In this document: piece by piece, positions 44,681-55,890 of the stretch
Numbering within the stretch: the stretch's first letter is position 1
Layout: the number at the start of each line of letters is the position of its first letter
Source of the DNA: Eumeta japonica
Lineage: Eukaryota > Arthropoda > Insecta > Lepidoptera > Psychidae
Reading direction: 5' to 3'
DNA length: 64,000 bases
NCBI GenBank assembly: GCA_005406025.1
Contig: BGZK01001336.1
Span: forward strand, 104,727 to 168,726
The notes under the pieces: model-generated
What the model was told of the DNA's origin: nothing
What the model saw: the letters and a program-made list of their open reading frames with translations, nothing else
Databases searched by the model: none
Translations under genes and position numbers: made by a program

Positions 44681-45315
44681 AATATCTAGCATTTTTGAAT
44701 TTCGCACACGACACTACACACTGTTTCGATTTATCACTTGAGATTGTTGGGTATGCTAGTCTGTTTTCTGTTATCAGTTTTAGGCACCCATCCATTTGGA
44801 TAGAATTTCAACGAATTGCAGTAAAAGATGATTTAAAGCAATGTTCATACTTTGAAATGTAAATGTATATTTTTAATGCTAAAGATGTAGTGTACGACTT
44901 GCGGACCGAAATTCCCAATAAACAAATTAATTTTTGAATACCGACAGAACACCAAAGAGAAACAATGTTCATTCCAACTTGAAAACTAAAAAGGATTAAT
45001 GACAAAGAAACAGTTTTTTTAAAAAAAAGAATAAAAATATACACCTCACTGTGAATTTTATTAGGGTATACGTGACAAAGATAAATATCCTCGCGTATAC
45101 AAGACCTGGTTAGATAGGTGTTTCTTATCGGAAATATTTCAGTATGATCGCATTCTATGTACACACCGCAATCTCTGATTCACTCAAAACCGTACGAAAT
45201 GCTGATATAAGATTTACCTAGATTATCTCGTTCAAACACAACTGATATTTTGAACATTACCCGAAGGAACGCGGCGGAGGGTTGTCGTCTTGTTAGATCT
45301 AGTGCAATTTTAAAA

Positions 45316-45432
45316 ATGCTGGCTGTCCCTATCGCAGTGTTGCTACTGGCTTCCAGTGCCCTAGGCCAGTCTATCCAGCAGGGACAGTGCAATGGAGCGA
45401 TACCGGCGCAAACCAATCTGATCATATCTATG
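45316..45432 (+). CDS. Lipocalin exon 1 (signal peptide and N-terminus, 39 codons)
   Basis: Encodes the signal peptide (MLAVPIAVLLLASSALG), the first cysteine (QGQCNG) and the segment leading to strand A. Ends ATG followed by donor GTGAAT, phase 0. Reading on past the donor gives Lys-rich sequence and a stop, not lipocalin. Confidence 0.88.
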
Positions 45433-48400
45433 GTGAATATAAAAAAAATTATAATGCACTTTATGTAGTTATATTCCGAATAAAATACACTACAGCACTC
45501 CTAGACGTAGATCTTACTTCATAAATTGTAATAAAATATGCTGATAATAAATTTATAAGTACATCTTTTCATAAATTGGTAGCATTTAATTTATTTATTT
45601 GATATATTATTGATTTTACCCTCAGAATATTTTATTCTCCAAATAATTAAAAGAAAATATGTAACCACGAGACAGACCAAACACGGATACTGCTTTGCAT
45701 GCCCTTTACTCTTCAAAACTTCCCCTGAATACAAATCAGTAATAAAATTCGACCCAATTTGTCGGGAATTACGAAAGATGTTTTTATCTTTTATGGTATC
45801 TTGTACCGCGTTATACGACTGAATTTATTTCTTATTTTATTTTATATTTTTATTGGCTTGGAAATTTATATATATATTTAGAAATATTTACAAGCTCGGG
45901 GAAAAGTTTTTCGTATTTCATATACAAATTCAAGATAATTATTCATCGTGCTTTAATTATATTTAATTATAATATATATACAGCATTTTGTCCAACAGCT
46001 CGTTGTCGTTTTGTAGGTGGTGACATAATCCCCTTGTTGCAGACATTTTGGGACTTCTGATCAAAGAAGTCCTTTTTAACAGTCCTCTCTTGATGTTATC
46101 ATAACACTACCTAAAAATTTTTGAAGAGAATGAAACAGGCGAAAATCTGAGGGTGCAAGGTCAGAGCTAAGTGGTGTATGCATTAACACTTCCCAACCAA
46201 ACGCTCTCAATATTTTCTGAGTGGCTAAAGATGGCTAAAGATAGCAATAATGGCTGAATGGCGTCAACTTGGCGAAAAACCTTTCTAGTGATCAATTTCG
46301 TTCGTTATTTCTCTACTTCTTGTTTGAGTCTCTTCAACTATTCGTAGTAAAGATCCGAATTGATGGTTTTACCCGGTGGTAAATACTAATAATGAATAAT
46401 GCCCTTTCAATCCCAACGTACACATAGCATTAACTTATTGCGAGTAAATCTGTGTATTACTATAGCATGTTGAACTTGTTTGCCTCTTGACTATGATCAT
46501 TTTCACCCATTCTTGTCATTTTTCATCACTAGTGACCAATTTTTGCAAAAACGGTTCGGTTTCGTTTCGTATCAATAGAGAATCTCAAATGAGCTCGTGT
46601 GGAACCCAAGTATCGAGCTTTTTTCAAATGGCTCAAAACTGTTTACAGTTAATCCCTAGCTCTTCAACTGCGCTATAAGAACTAATATTGCGATCTTGCT
46701 CTGCTTTTCCAAAATAGCATCGACTTTATTCTTAACAGGTCGACCAGAAAGAGATTCATCTTTGACATCAAAATTACCAGACTGAAAACGCTTGAACCAG
46801 TTATGTGCTTGTGCTTATTGACACTGCATTACGTTCATAAACGTCACAATTTTTGTCATGGCTTGTGTCACATTTTTTCCTTTTTTGTAATAAAACTTCA
46901 GAATGTATCGAATTTCTACCTAAGATTCACTCATTTTAAATGCACAGAAAAGCGATGGGAAAACGACAGGACACAATTTTTACTTTTTTTTTTTTTTTTT
47001 TAAATGTCTATTTAATGGTATCAATACTAGCTAGATACAAACAGCACAACCAAAGAGATTTTACTGCGACTTCTTACTTATAAAATAGGAAAAAACCTTT
47101 TCCCCGACCGTAGGAATATGTCAGCTCTAACTAGAAGGCTTTGATAGTTTGTGAAAAAGAAACAATGTGTAACTCCATGCAGACATGCAGACCATTAAGT
47201 TTCAAATTAGTATGAATAAGTTAAAATAAAAAATCTTTTATTTCAATCATCTTATTATACAGACTGTTTATGGTGTTTTATCTTCATCTCGTGTTCTTAT
47301 CTTCATCTGGAACGAGAAGATTCCTGATAAATAAATTGCGTTTATTTAATCTACTAACGAGAGATACACTGTTTATCTTTTTAATAATCGTATAAGAATG
47401 AAATATAATAATAAATAGTCAGAAATAATTCTGTAATACCTTCTATAGTCCTAATAAAGTTATTAGAAGTTTGAAATGCGGAAGTCCGCTTTTCAAATGG
47501 TGTCACGTGACTTCATTTGTGGTACAAAGTTTCTTTCAAAATGATAGAAACTAAATAATAAACAGTTTCATTACAGTCAAACAAATAACGATCATTGATA
47601 TTTTTTTTTCAACTCATGCCTCTATTTAGATTGACCGTTAAGTACGGCATGTCTTATACGACAATTACTTTTTGAGTGCAGATAAACGGTACCTGGAATC
47701 AAATAGAACGTGTGAATAACGACAAGGAGGTGGGGCAGTGTTCCTCCACGGAATACGTGGTGGTGAACACCGACACCATACAGGTCATCAACAGGGAGGT
47801 CGTCGACAGAACTGAGAGCTTCAGGAACGGCACTGCGACCAGGAGCAGCGGAGACGCTTCCGGACGGTTCATCGTCACATACGAAGGTGAATGGTCTGAC
47901 GATGTGTCAGTTGTGGCATAAAAATACATGTTGATTGCCGGAAAAAAAGGTGTATTGTTTGTGTAATATAAATAGAACTCTTTCACAAATTCTTACATGA
48001 CAATTGACCCAATCGAATATGTGAATATGCTAAGAAAAGACTGAATTAGTACCGACGCCGCCTAATCTCGAGCCATTTAGTTTTAGTGAATCCTTCAGTA
48101 AGGTACATAACCGTACCTTACAAATGTATTAGGTAACTGACTACTTGGAAGCTATTTTATAGAGTAATAATGCCTAAACCAAGACACAATGAAGCTGCTG
48201 CTAGGAAATCGCTTTCCTCCGAGAAGAGCTCATCTCCCTTAACTATATAGATCATTAGTATTTAGAATCCTTTTTACACAATACATGCAAATAGAACACA
48301 ATTGTTCTAACGATCATCTAGTTAGGTGCATGTATATTTCTGTGTGATAATCGCTAAGTGGTTAGCCTATTGCTTTTGAAACAAAGTTGAGGACAAACTT

Positions 48401-50346
48401 GCTAATGATTTTTTCAACTTATGAAGAAATAAAACCAAACCACCACAATCAAGTCATTGATAGAGAGTTGCCATCCAATTGGTGACGATTCTGTTGACAG
48501 TCTCCAACCTGCACTGGAATAGTTTTGAGAAGTTGAACTTTCATCCCCACAATTTAAATATAAAAGTCCAATAACAAAACAACTATATAAAACTCCATAC
48601 TGTTAATATCATTAAATATTATATTCAAACAAACGTTCATATTTTGTACAAAGGGAATATCGACCACCCGTACTGGATACTGGCAACCGACTACGCCAAC
48701 TATGCCCTCGTGTACTCCTGCATGAATTTGAACAACACCACCAGAGAGGGTATGTGTATTTTTATCGATGTTAATATAATAACTGTATATCTTATTGATT
48801 ACGAGTACTGTAGTACCTCAATTTACAATGTGCGGATGGTATTTAAACCAAACGTGCATAGCATTTTTATAAGCAACAATTTTGTTGAGATCACCAAATC
48901 TTCAAGCTTCAAGTTGAAATACATTTAGTCAATGTCACAATGATATATGTGGATACGTAATTGTCCAGTATCATTTTTTTTAATACGTTATACAGTTTTC
49001 GTTTACTTTGAATCGAATACTAAAATCGTCTAATTGAAAGAAACCTCTAATAATGATACTTGGCATTGTATTAGATTTTTTTTTTAAATAATAAACGTCA
49101 GAAGTAATTTATTGATTTATTATACACATATTTATTTTCTTTGTATATTAGATACAACTTGCTAAAATTGTATGATGTTATAATTAACAATTGTTATTTT
49201 TGTATTTCGTTATTACACTCATGTACTTCTAATCTAATCGCGTTATAGAAAAATAATACTCTAAGTTTAGTTATTAAGCAGCAAATCTCGGCTAATTTCA
49301 CATATAAATCCCAAATTTCACAAGCAGTCCGAAAGTGTACAATTTCTAATGCATGCATGACTGTTAATTATTCATTAATGTGGTAGTGAAAAGTCAAATG
49401 CTAAAGCTTTTATAAAATGTGATTCTGGGACAAAGACAAAAAAGAAATTTTCGTATAATTTATTATTCTTTACTCAACGTAAGTAATATTTATTATTGGA
49501 TGCAGTATTTTTGTAAAGCGAGATGCATTAGCAAAATAAAGGCATCGTAATATTGAATGTGGGATATGACAAGGCAACGATTTTTAGGGTAGTCGGTCAA
49601 CTGATATTCTTGATCAAGGAACAAGAACACTAAAATCATGCACGGTACATGTAGTTATAATTTTATAGTGTTCATAAAAAAAAGTAATAAGCCTATGTGG
49701 TACTACTGATAAAACATGAAACTACGTAAGGACAGGATTTTTGATTTTTATTATAAGCATTATCCATATAAGTACGCACACAATCGGACATCAAACACGA
49801 GAACATCAAACAGTTGTGAAAGTTATCTGATCTTCTATTGTCTAGAATTCGCATGCTGTGGATTACAGGTGGACGTGTTAAGTACTGCTACCATTGGCAT
49901 TTCGTTTGTGCGTGTGATACGTCCAGATGTTTCCGAGGTGAATTTTATTTAGGTGCGACGGGACGAATTGGCCAGAAGAAAGATTAAAAGCTCACTCTCT
50001 CTGGAATCCAAAAAAAATGTAAATAAAAGCTTGCGGGAATCGTTTTCACTCTCGTATTTTACCCGCTAGAACACAAAAAGTTTCGCTTCTAATCCCCGGA
50101 CCTCTCACGCGTTTCTGTTCAATTTCAGTTTACGCCTGGAAATTCAGCAGGACAACCGCTCTAAGCGCTACGGATCTGACCCAGATCAACAGCGTCATCA
50201 GCCTGTATCCTGAACTGTCGAACGCCTCCTTCACCACCGTCAGCCACTCCACCGAAGCCTGCGACATCAACGGAGCCAGTGTCTTGACTTCGTCTTATCT
50301 GATAGTCGCCGCGGTTGTTTTCAGTATTTTCAGGAAGACGTGTTAG
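45316..50346 (+). CDS. Secreted lipocalin (apolipoprotein D / Lazarillo / bilin-binding type), four exons
   Basis: Joining 45316-45432, 47682-47886, 48654-48749 and 50129-50346 gives 211 codons with GT-AG introns in phases 0, 1 and 1. Residues 1-17 form a signal peptide. The G-x-W motif of strand A is at 42-44 (NGTW) and followed by QIERV. TDY at 119-121 and the W-x-x-x-R of the third conserved region (W143, R147) are present. Cysteines 25, 59, 130 and 184 match the two lipocalin disulfides (25-130 and 59-184 by analogy). Sequons are N41, N88, N134, N135 and N171. Known family members carry small hydrophobic ligands such as bilins, retinoids or lipids outside the cell. The tail 185-211 (DINGAS, then hydrophobic YLIVAAVVFSIF, then RKTC) suggests GPI addition, as in Lazarillo, or a membrane anchor. 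The start ATG has A at -3 and no upstream in-frame ATG in the open frame. Confidence 0.9.
45891..47110 (-). mobile_element. mariner transposon (1220 bp), inactive
   Basis: Ends are imperfect inverted repeats: CTCGGGGAAAAGTTTTTCGT at the left and, on the minus strand, GTCGGGGAAAAGGTTTTTTC at the right. TA lies just outside both ends (45889-45890 and 47111-47112), the Tc1/mariner target. The minus strand carries a recognisable but broken transposase (next entry). The length is slightly below the usual ~1.3 kb, consistent with small deletions. Confidence 0.9.
45975..46934 (-). pseudogene. mariner transposase pseudogene
   Basis: From the ATG at 46934 the minus strand gives MSES then VEIRYILKFYYKKGKNVTQA, later AHNWFKRFQSGNFDVKDE, SGRPV and KVDAILEK of the DNA-binding domain, then a TSDEK block holding the first catalytic Asp position, LMLCVRWD, KGIIHY and LPPGKTIN, and SDLAPSDF with the third Asp region. 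Multiple stops and frameshifts break it, one directly after TSDEK. The second catalytic block (HDNARPHTS in relatives) is decayed and its Asp codon is not seen. The enzyme is certainly non-functional. It lies antisense within lipocalin intron 1. Confidence 0.88.
47682..47886 (+). CDS. Lipocalin exon 2 (residues 40-107 plus first base of 108)
   Basis: Begins INGTWNQIERV, the lipocalin G-x-W region, and continues through the second cysteine (VGQCSS) and beta strands to RFIVTYE. The acceptor is GTGCAG and the donor GTGAAT at 47887, phase 1. A long antisense ORF (47699-47986) is its shadow. Confidence 0.9.
48338..48450 (+). mobile_element. tRNA-like SINE head fragment in lipocalin intron 2
   Basis: The A-box-like TAATCGCTAAGTGGTTAGCC at 48349-48368 and a weak B-box-like AAGTTGAGGACAA at 48383-48395 have tRNA spacing. 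The remainder is short and AT-rich. Confidence 0.35.
48654..48749 (+). CDS. Lipocalin exon 3 (96 bases)
   Basis: Acceptor TTTTGTACAAAG and donor GTATGT, phase 1 on both sides. Encodes NIDHPYWILATDYANYALVY and SCMNLNNTTRE: the conserved P-Y-W and TDY blocks, the third cysteine, and the double sequon NNTT. Confidence 0.9.
48750..50128 (+). other. Lipocalin intron 3 (1379 bp)
   Basis: Donor GTATGTGT, acceptor CTGTTCAATTTCAG. No coding exon or clear repeat seen inside; the ORF at 49716-49952 shows no family motif. Confidence 0.8.
50129..50346 (+). CDS. Lipocalin exon 4 (C-terminus, stop TAG)
   Basis: Encodes VYAWKFSRT (third conserved lipocalin region with W143 and R147), a TDLTQINSVISLYPEL helix, the fourth cysteine (TEACDING), and the hydrophobic tail YLIVAAVVFSIF followed by RKTC and TAG at 50344-50346. 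Base composition is much higher in GC than the flanks, as expected for exon. The 104-codon antisense ORF (50161-50475) is a shadow. Confidence 0.9.
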
Positions 50347-50624
50347 AGGAAACGTATGAATAGAATTAGTTCTAAATTTTGTCTGTACAAAAATATTTGT
50401 CACTATTAAGTGATGTATTATATGGTTTGCACATAATGATGATTTATATATAAAATATACGAATGTATAATACAAAAAACCTTCGTTTTATCAGCAATAT
50501 AAATTTACATGTTTTTTTTTTATTTCAATCATTTTATTTTTCTAAACTATAAGTGTCTCATTCCTATAAAATAATAATTTCATTACGAAGTATGCAGTCG
50601 TTAGAGATTTTTAATAATAAGTAA

Positions 50625-50649
50625 ATACATACATACATACATACATACA
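50625..50649. repeat. (ACAT)n microsatellite
   Basis: Six to seven ACAT units, followed by a short TATATA run at 50658-50670. Confidence 0.85.
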
Positions 50650-51081
50650 AAAAGACATATATATATATATCTGGATTAAATTATATGCAATATGTCATAC
50701 ATATTATTAACATCACACGTATAACTATAAACATCAATATTTTTTATTCGTTACATTTCCCAACGCTTATCAAGCGTTTTATATAGCATTTTATAGATCA
50801 CACGTCAATCTGTCCATCCAGCTTGTCTTCTTTATCTGACTGCACTATCGCGGATTATCAGATGTTTATTTGGTGTTTCAAGTGCACTGAGACGGTGTGA
50901 AATGTGATTGTGTTAAGATGGTTTTCAAGATTTTTTAACTAGGTTACACTTCTTATTTGTTTCGTAACTGTATGTCGACTGTAACATAGTACTGTAATAG
51001 CATTATAAGAGTTTTATGTCCAATTGTAATTTATTTTTCTTTTTATTATTAGAATTTATGTTTGTATGGTAATTTAAAATC

Positions 51082-51087
51082 AATAAA
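51082..51087 (+). terminator. Candidate polyadenylation signal AATAAA
   Basis: First canonical AATAAA I find after the lipocalin stop, 736 bases downstream. Variant signals nearer the stop (AT-rich sequence around 50450-50470) could be used instead. Confidence 0.35.
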
Positions 51088-51544
51088 CGTTATTAAAAAT
51101 TAAATACCTCGTGTTTGATACCCATCTTCGATTTAAGAACTACAGGAGAAAACAATTGATGTATGGAGCAATTAATCCTTGGAAAATGTCATTTTAAATT
51201 GCAAATTTCAAAGCCTGAAATGGAAGTAAATGACTATTTTAAAATCAACACAGACAAAGTAAAGAAACTTTCGTAGCGAAATAATATTTCACAATAGAAG
51301 TAAGCGGCGATTAGGTTAGCGCAACACAACGCGGCTGTATCTGACAATTTTATGTATTTCACCATTTTTATTGCAATCGTAAATATCATTTATACGCTAT
51401 TACACTACGGGCGACCTGCCGCCACTCTTATTAACAAACTGAAAAGGCCTTCTCTGATTTCCAATACTACATAGATCGATCCATCAGATATTTAGTTTTA
51501 TTTATTGTACTTTTTCACAAAAATAGAATTTTTAAGGATTTTTT

Positions 51545-52030
51545 AAGGTTCCCTACACTAAAAGGAAAAGGTAACTCATATGGAATACCTTCGTTATCCA
51601 TCTATCTGTCTATGTCTGTCTGTCTGGAAGACGCTTTTTTTCAGGAACGCGTGAAGGTATTAAGTTGAACTTAATATCAAGTACTCAAAACTGCAATGTC
51701 TTGATTCTATGAAGAAATCAAGTTTCTAAATCAAGGCGATCAAAATATACGGCTGGTAATGCTGCATATTTTGTTACTCGAAAAAGAATTAAAACCTATA
51801 GGGTACTTCCGATTGACCTAGAATCATGGAATTTGCCAAGTCTTAAAGAAAAAATTTAAATAAAATTGAGACAAAAACCTAAAGCTAGCTTTGGAATTCC
51901 GACACCAATAATCTCACCAGTATCAGTATGGAAGACAAACAAAAATCATCAATAGCGGATGAATGAAATATCTACGAGCATAATTAATTTTGTGTGGAAC
52001 CGTCAGGGTGCGAGTCCTAATCGAATTTAT
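51545..52030 (+). mobile_element. Dispersed lepidopteran-type repeat, copy 2
   Basis: Same family as 8901-9577: AAGGTTCCCTACACTAAAAGG start, CTGTCTGTCTGGAAGACGC, CAGGAACGCGTGAAGGTATTAAG, TACTTCCGATTGACCTAGAA and an end block TGGAACCGTCAGGGTGCGAGTC. Non-coding. Confidence 0.65.
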
Positions 52031-52379
52031 CTGATTTATTTTTACCTAAAATTTATTCTACTACTGTATGTATTATTACTCATTAAAGAAGCATGATTTA
52101 CAATTTTACCAAAGATTTTAAAGACACACCAAAAAAAACTTGATACAGTTTTGTATGAGTTTTAACTTTACGTCGCAATGAATTTCGTGGTAATCGGAAA
52201 CCTATTTACTTACGAATGAGAATAAATTTTATAAATAGCGTACACCTATAAATAAAAAAAAAGTATTGCTTCCATATTTATGCGAGTTCATATTCAAACG
52301 GTCTGACACGTCAGTCAGAAGCTTCTCCTGGTATCTAGCAACGGCAAGTTGACACGGTCGTATAAACTAAGAGGAAATT

Positions 52380-52490
52380 TCAAAAAAAAATTCTCCAACT
52401 AGGAATCAAACCGGTGACAGTCAACACCGCACTACCGCAGCAATGACTATTTCACTAACCTACATAAAGCAGTCACGTGAAACGATGAAT
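52380..52490 (-). mobile_element. SINE tRNA-like head, minus strand
   Basis: On the minus strand AGGTTAGTGAAATAGTCATTG (A-box region, 52440-52461) is followed by CCGGTTTGATTCCTAG (B box GGTTTGATTCC). No clover-leaf acceptor stem, so a SINE rather than a tRNA gene. Confidence 0.5.
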
Positions 52491-52689
52491 CGGTTCTTAT
52501 CTATGTTTTAAAAACTCCGTCATGGTTGCCCGTACCGGCTTTATCTGTTCTCGATTCCGTCATTTGTATTTTCAACTGACCGAGATAATGTGTTTTTGTT
52601 GGTTCACGGCTATTGAACAGTTTAAGAGTTTCTGTACCGGAACCTTGAACCAGGAAATACCAGGTGGAAATCCTGACCGATTTGGTTAA

Positions 52690-52770
52690 TTAATTTCTAA
52701 ATTAAGTCAAATTTAACTTCTAGCTCTGTGCCTCGGAAAGCACAGTCGGTCTCGATCGTTATTATCCCAT
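52690..52770 (+). mobile_element. SINE body fragment
   Basis: AATTAAGTCAAAT followed by CTGTGCCTCGGAAAGCACAG, the same body as at 41090-41240. Confidence 0.45.
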
Positions 52771-52879
52771 TTGTAAAATATGTATGTCTTTGTTACAAAT
52801 GCCTTCATAGCGTTCATACCTACAAATATGTTCATTCCTCATTATTCAGCTGCAGGAAAGCGCCTTTCCACTATCTTAT

Positions 52880-53065
52880 TACACCACCGATGCGGCGACA
52901 GCGTCCGAGACCGACCGCTTAGCGTGCTCTCTGAGGCACGAAAGGAATTTAATTTCATTTGAAAATTTATTGATCGATTCTCCCGCGGACACGAACCAAA
53001 CCCGATACGGTCCGATTATAAAGTAGGCACAATGAACACTGCGCCGTCTCATAATGGATTTATTC
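52880..53065 (-). mobile_element. SINE, minus strand, head and body
   Basis: On the minus strand a tRNA-like head (CGCAGTGTTCATTGTGCC, then CGGGTTTGGTTCGTG as B box) leads to a body ending GTGCCTCAGAGAGCACGCTA and GCGGTCGGTCTCGG. It faces the fragment at 52690-52770, making a local inverted pair. Confidence 0.5.
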
Positions 53066-53674
53066 TCACAGACAAACAAGATTAGATATTAAAATCCATT
53101 GCGTAAAGAGTTTCAAATTTAATAAAAAATTAATGCATACACATCAGAGACGAAAAGGAACCCTACTTAGAAGGGATTGTACACAGTTCTCAACTTCCGA
53201 AGCATTATTAGAATACTTACTGCTATTAAGCTACTCAATCTGTGGTAATCGTCCCGCTAAAGAGCCTCAAAGGACGTATCATAGATGCTTTACGCCCATT
53301 AAGTACATTCCCAAATAATATAACTGTACTCAAGTTTCTAATCAAGCATCTCAAGAGATACCAAATTTTAACGATGTCGGCGATAAATCCGGGTGAATAA
53401 TATTTTTTCCCTGGATATGAACGTCTCCTATTTCAATTATGAAAGCTCTCGTGGAAGATCTGTGACTCAAAGGGTTGGCAACAAAACAAAAGTTTCCTAA
53501 GCGCAAAAACGTGTAGCAGCCTTTATGTGTACGAAACTGAAATACATACCAGATTATACTAAGATATCCTTTATGTTTTGAAATTTCTAAAATCCATTTT
53601 TATGCTATATTGTTGTTCGATTGCTCTACGTCGCTGATAAAGACAATATTACTTAAATATATACACACATTCAT

Positions 53675-53679
<5 letters not shown>
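53066..53679. other. Intergenic sequence, nothing recognised
   Basis: No exon or named repeat supported. Confidence 0.4.
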
Positions 53680-53714
<35 letters not shown>

Positions 53715-53719
53715 ACACA
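53680..53719. repeat. (AC)n microsatellite
   Basis: About 15 uninterrupted AC units followed by ATACACACACAT. Confidence 0.9.
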
Positions 53720-54081
53720 TGTATATAAATATAATTACAAAGAATATATGTGACGGACCGGGCGCACGCGTATAGAACGCTTAACGGTCTGTTTCTGGTT
53801 TTGCTTGATTATTCGCTTGATCGCTTGACTATTTCGCAGGAGAGAGGCGCCTCGCCCACTTAGGTCGTCGAAATAATACCTCTGCACACTAGGTATCTAT
53901 AGAGGTGCAGAGCTCCGCTTCCGATATGCCGACGCGTATGCTATGTACTATGGTAGACTGTAGACTAGTGCAGAAGTGCAGGAAGGTGCCGTACTGAGTA
54001 GATGCAGGCTGAATGACTGTGAGATGTTACAGCGGTCGCCTATAACAACCATAGTGTAGGAGCAAAAATTTCATAATTCAT
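53720..54081. other. GC-richer unassigned block
   Basis: 53755-54010 is GC-richer than its surroundings (GGACCGGGCGCACGCG, GGCGCCTCGCCC) and non-coding in all frames; perhaps a decayed LTR or SINE. Confidence 0.3.
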
Positions 54082-54195
54082 ATAACCAATATCTCTCCAG
54101 TGTCGGTATCGAAAACAAACAAAAGTCATCGAGACTTGATAAATGATATATCTACATACGTAATTAATTTTGTACGGAACCCTAAGGGTGCAAGT
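54082..54195 (+). mobile_element. Dispersed lepidopteran-type repeat, copy 3 (3' end only)
   Basis: Aligns with 51900-52015: CCAATATCTCTCCAGTGTCG, AAAACAAACAAAAGTCATC, then TAATTAATTTTGTACGGAAC and CCTAAGGGTGCAAG. Confidence 0.65.
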
Positions 54196-55692
54196 TTTTT
54201 CTCACTTATCCCGTGTTTTTTCAATGTTCGTTCTTGATGTACGTACGCAACTTCTATTTGTCATTTTTTTTTACCCTTGCATATATTATAATACACTATA
54301 CCACAAAAACAAATTATTATTAGCACTAGCCACTCTAACCTGCATAAAGAGTTTTATCCAAGAAAAAATTCTTTCTCTTGGGAACTTTCAATGAATGCCG
54401 TACTTAAAGCATTTTTCTCCGCCTTCATTAAAATGTTCACTCATTACACTGCATAACTCCAGGGCACATCGCGATGGTCTCACCTCCGCTGATGAAGTAT
54501 TGGCAGACCCTGCAGTTACTGCAGTTTAAACGTACGAGAACCGCATTAAAAAACTAAGATGTTGAATTACGTATGATAGTAATAAAACGAGGTATGTAGG
54601 GCTTTAAAAATATGTACATTTTGTTTATAATTAGCTTTTGTATAGCTAGGCTTGGCCCGCGTGTGCATAAAATGATGGAAATATTTTTTTGGATGGGATT
54701 TGCGTAAAATCCGTTTCTAATGAGCATCTACGTCCTAAAAAGAATAAATATTTCAAATTTCATATTAATCGGACATGTACTTAAGGAGGTCTCGTGATGA
54801 GTCAGTCAGTCTGTCAGTTGTATTTTGCTCATATATATATATAGACCAACTATCGATTTTATACTAAATATAATTTTAGAGCTTTAATAAATAATAACTT
54901 CATAATTACTGTATAATTAAATACCATTACGGAATGTATTTGATTCTATACAATTTGATTGCCACGTTTTTTTTTTTGTGAAGATGTTACACACACATGA
55001 AAATATATCAACATCATTAAAATACTTGTTACAAATTTCAGTCAGACGAAACATTGATAAGCGTTTACCAGCATATATACAAAAAAAAACTATTGTATCA
55101 AATAAGTATTTTCCCTAGTTTTAAATCTGTTTTTTCTTCTAGAATTAACAATAATTATCTTCTCGATTGTCTCAAAATTGTTGTTCAAATAAAATGACCT
55201 CATCACAGTACGTGATGAACTGTATAAGCTATGAAATTATAAATAGTGAGGTTTTATTTTCAAAGAGTGCAATACGTTGTGAAATAAACACGAAGAGTGC
55301 ACACCATGCGTTAGGTATACCTGGCATATGTACGAGTATGCCATTTTACAATATATATATATACACTTGCATCATGCGGGCGATTGCGAGAGAACGACGT
55401 ATTCAGAGTTTGCCGCGTGTTGATAAATATTTGATAAGAGTGTCGCGAGATGCGTCCTTGCTAAGCTTAACTCAAAAAAGGTTTTCTTTTCCTTGTCCAT
55501 ATATTTGCTGAATTACGTGAAATCTAGATAGAAAACATCTGTTTGTTTGCCCAATAAAAATAGTTTTTATTGTATTACTCAATAGTGAAACACTTTTAAA
55601 ATATGAATTAAATAATAATAACTTACCGTTATGACATAATTTCTATCCAATACTCTCTTATTAGTTTTAATTATCTCTCAGTTTATTTCAGT
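54196..55692. other. Intergenic sequence with repeat fragments
   Basis: 54745-54820 (AATTTCATATTAATCGGACATG, then GGTCTCGTGATGAGTCAGTCAG) is a recalled lepidopteran repeat block. No gene supported; the 114-codon ORF at 55167-55511 has no family motif. Confidence 0.4.
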
Positions 55693-55890
55693 CGGGAGGG
55701 CTGCGATGACCTAGTGGTCAACGCGTTGTCTTCAAATGCGAATTCACTAATAGCATTTTAGCTTAAAAAGTATCAAAATTAGTTGACGTGTACTTCTCGG
55801 GAGCGCGTCAAGCCATTCGTCCCTGACGCTTGTTGGTCGCGACCGTGACCGTCAACCCCGACCACCACTGGGCAAGCATTCGGCAAGCAT
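55693..55890 (+). mobile_element. SINE with tRNA-like head
   Basis: A-box-like GCGATGACCTAGTGGTCAAC at 55703-55722; a GC-richer body follows with ACTTCTCGGGAGCGCGTCAA and GCGACCGTGACCGTCAACC. Preceded by nothing that would pair as an acceptor stem. Confidence 0.4.

Larger units (their letters stand above)
45433..47681 (+). other. Lipocalin intron 1 (2249 bp), hosts a mariner
   Basis: Donor GTGAAT at 45433 and acceptor TTTGAGTGCAG ending at 47681. The mariner at 45891-47110 occupies more than half of it and lies opposite to the gene. No further exon is needed: residues on both sides of the junction read through the conserved NLxxSxxxGTW region. Confidence 0.85.

Noticed and set aside
45250..45468. 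72-codon plus ORF as a complete small gene
   Set aside because: No ATG before 45316 in this frame, and the lipocalin reading leaves it at the donor 45433; codons after that are intronic.
46803..47003. 66-codon plus ORF
   Set aside because: Antisense to the mariner transposase start.
47699..47986. 95-codon minus-strand ORF
   Set aside because: Antisense shadow of lipocalin exon 2; the plus-strand frame has the lipocalin motif and proper splice sites.
50161..50475. 104-codon minus-strand ORF
   Set aside because: Antisense shadow of lipocalin exon 4 with low-complexity start.
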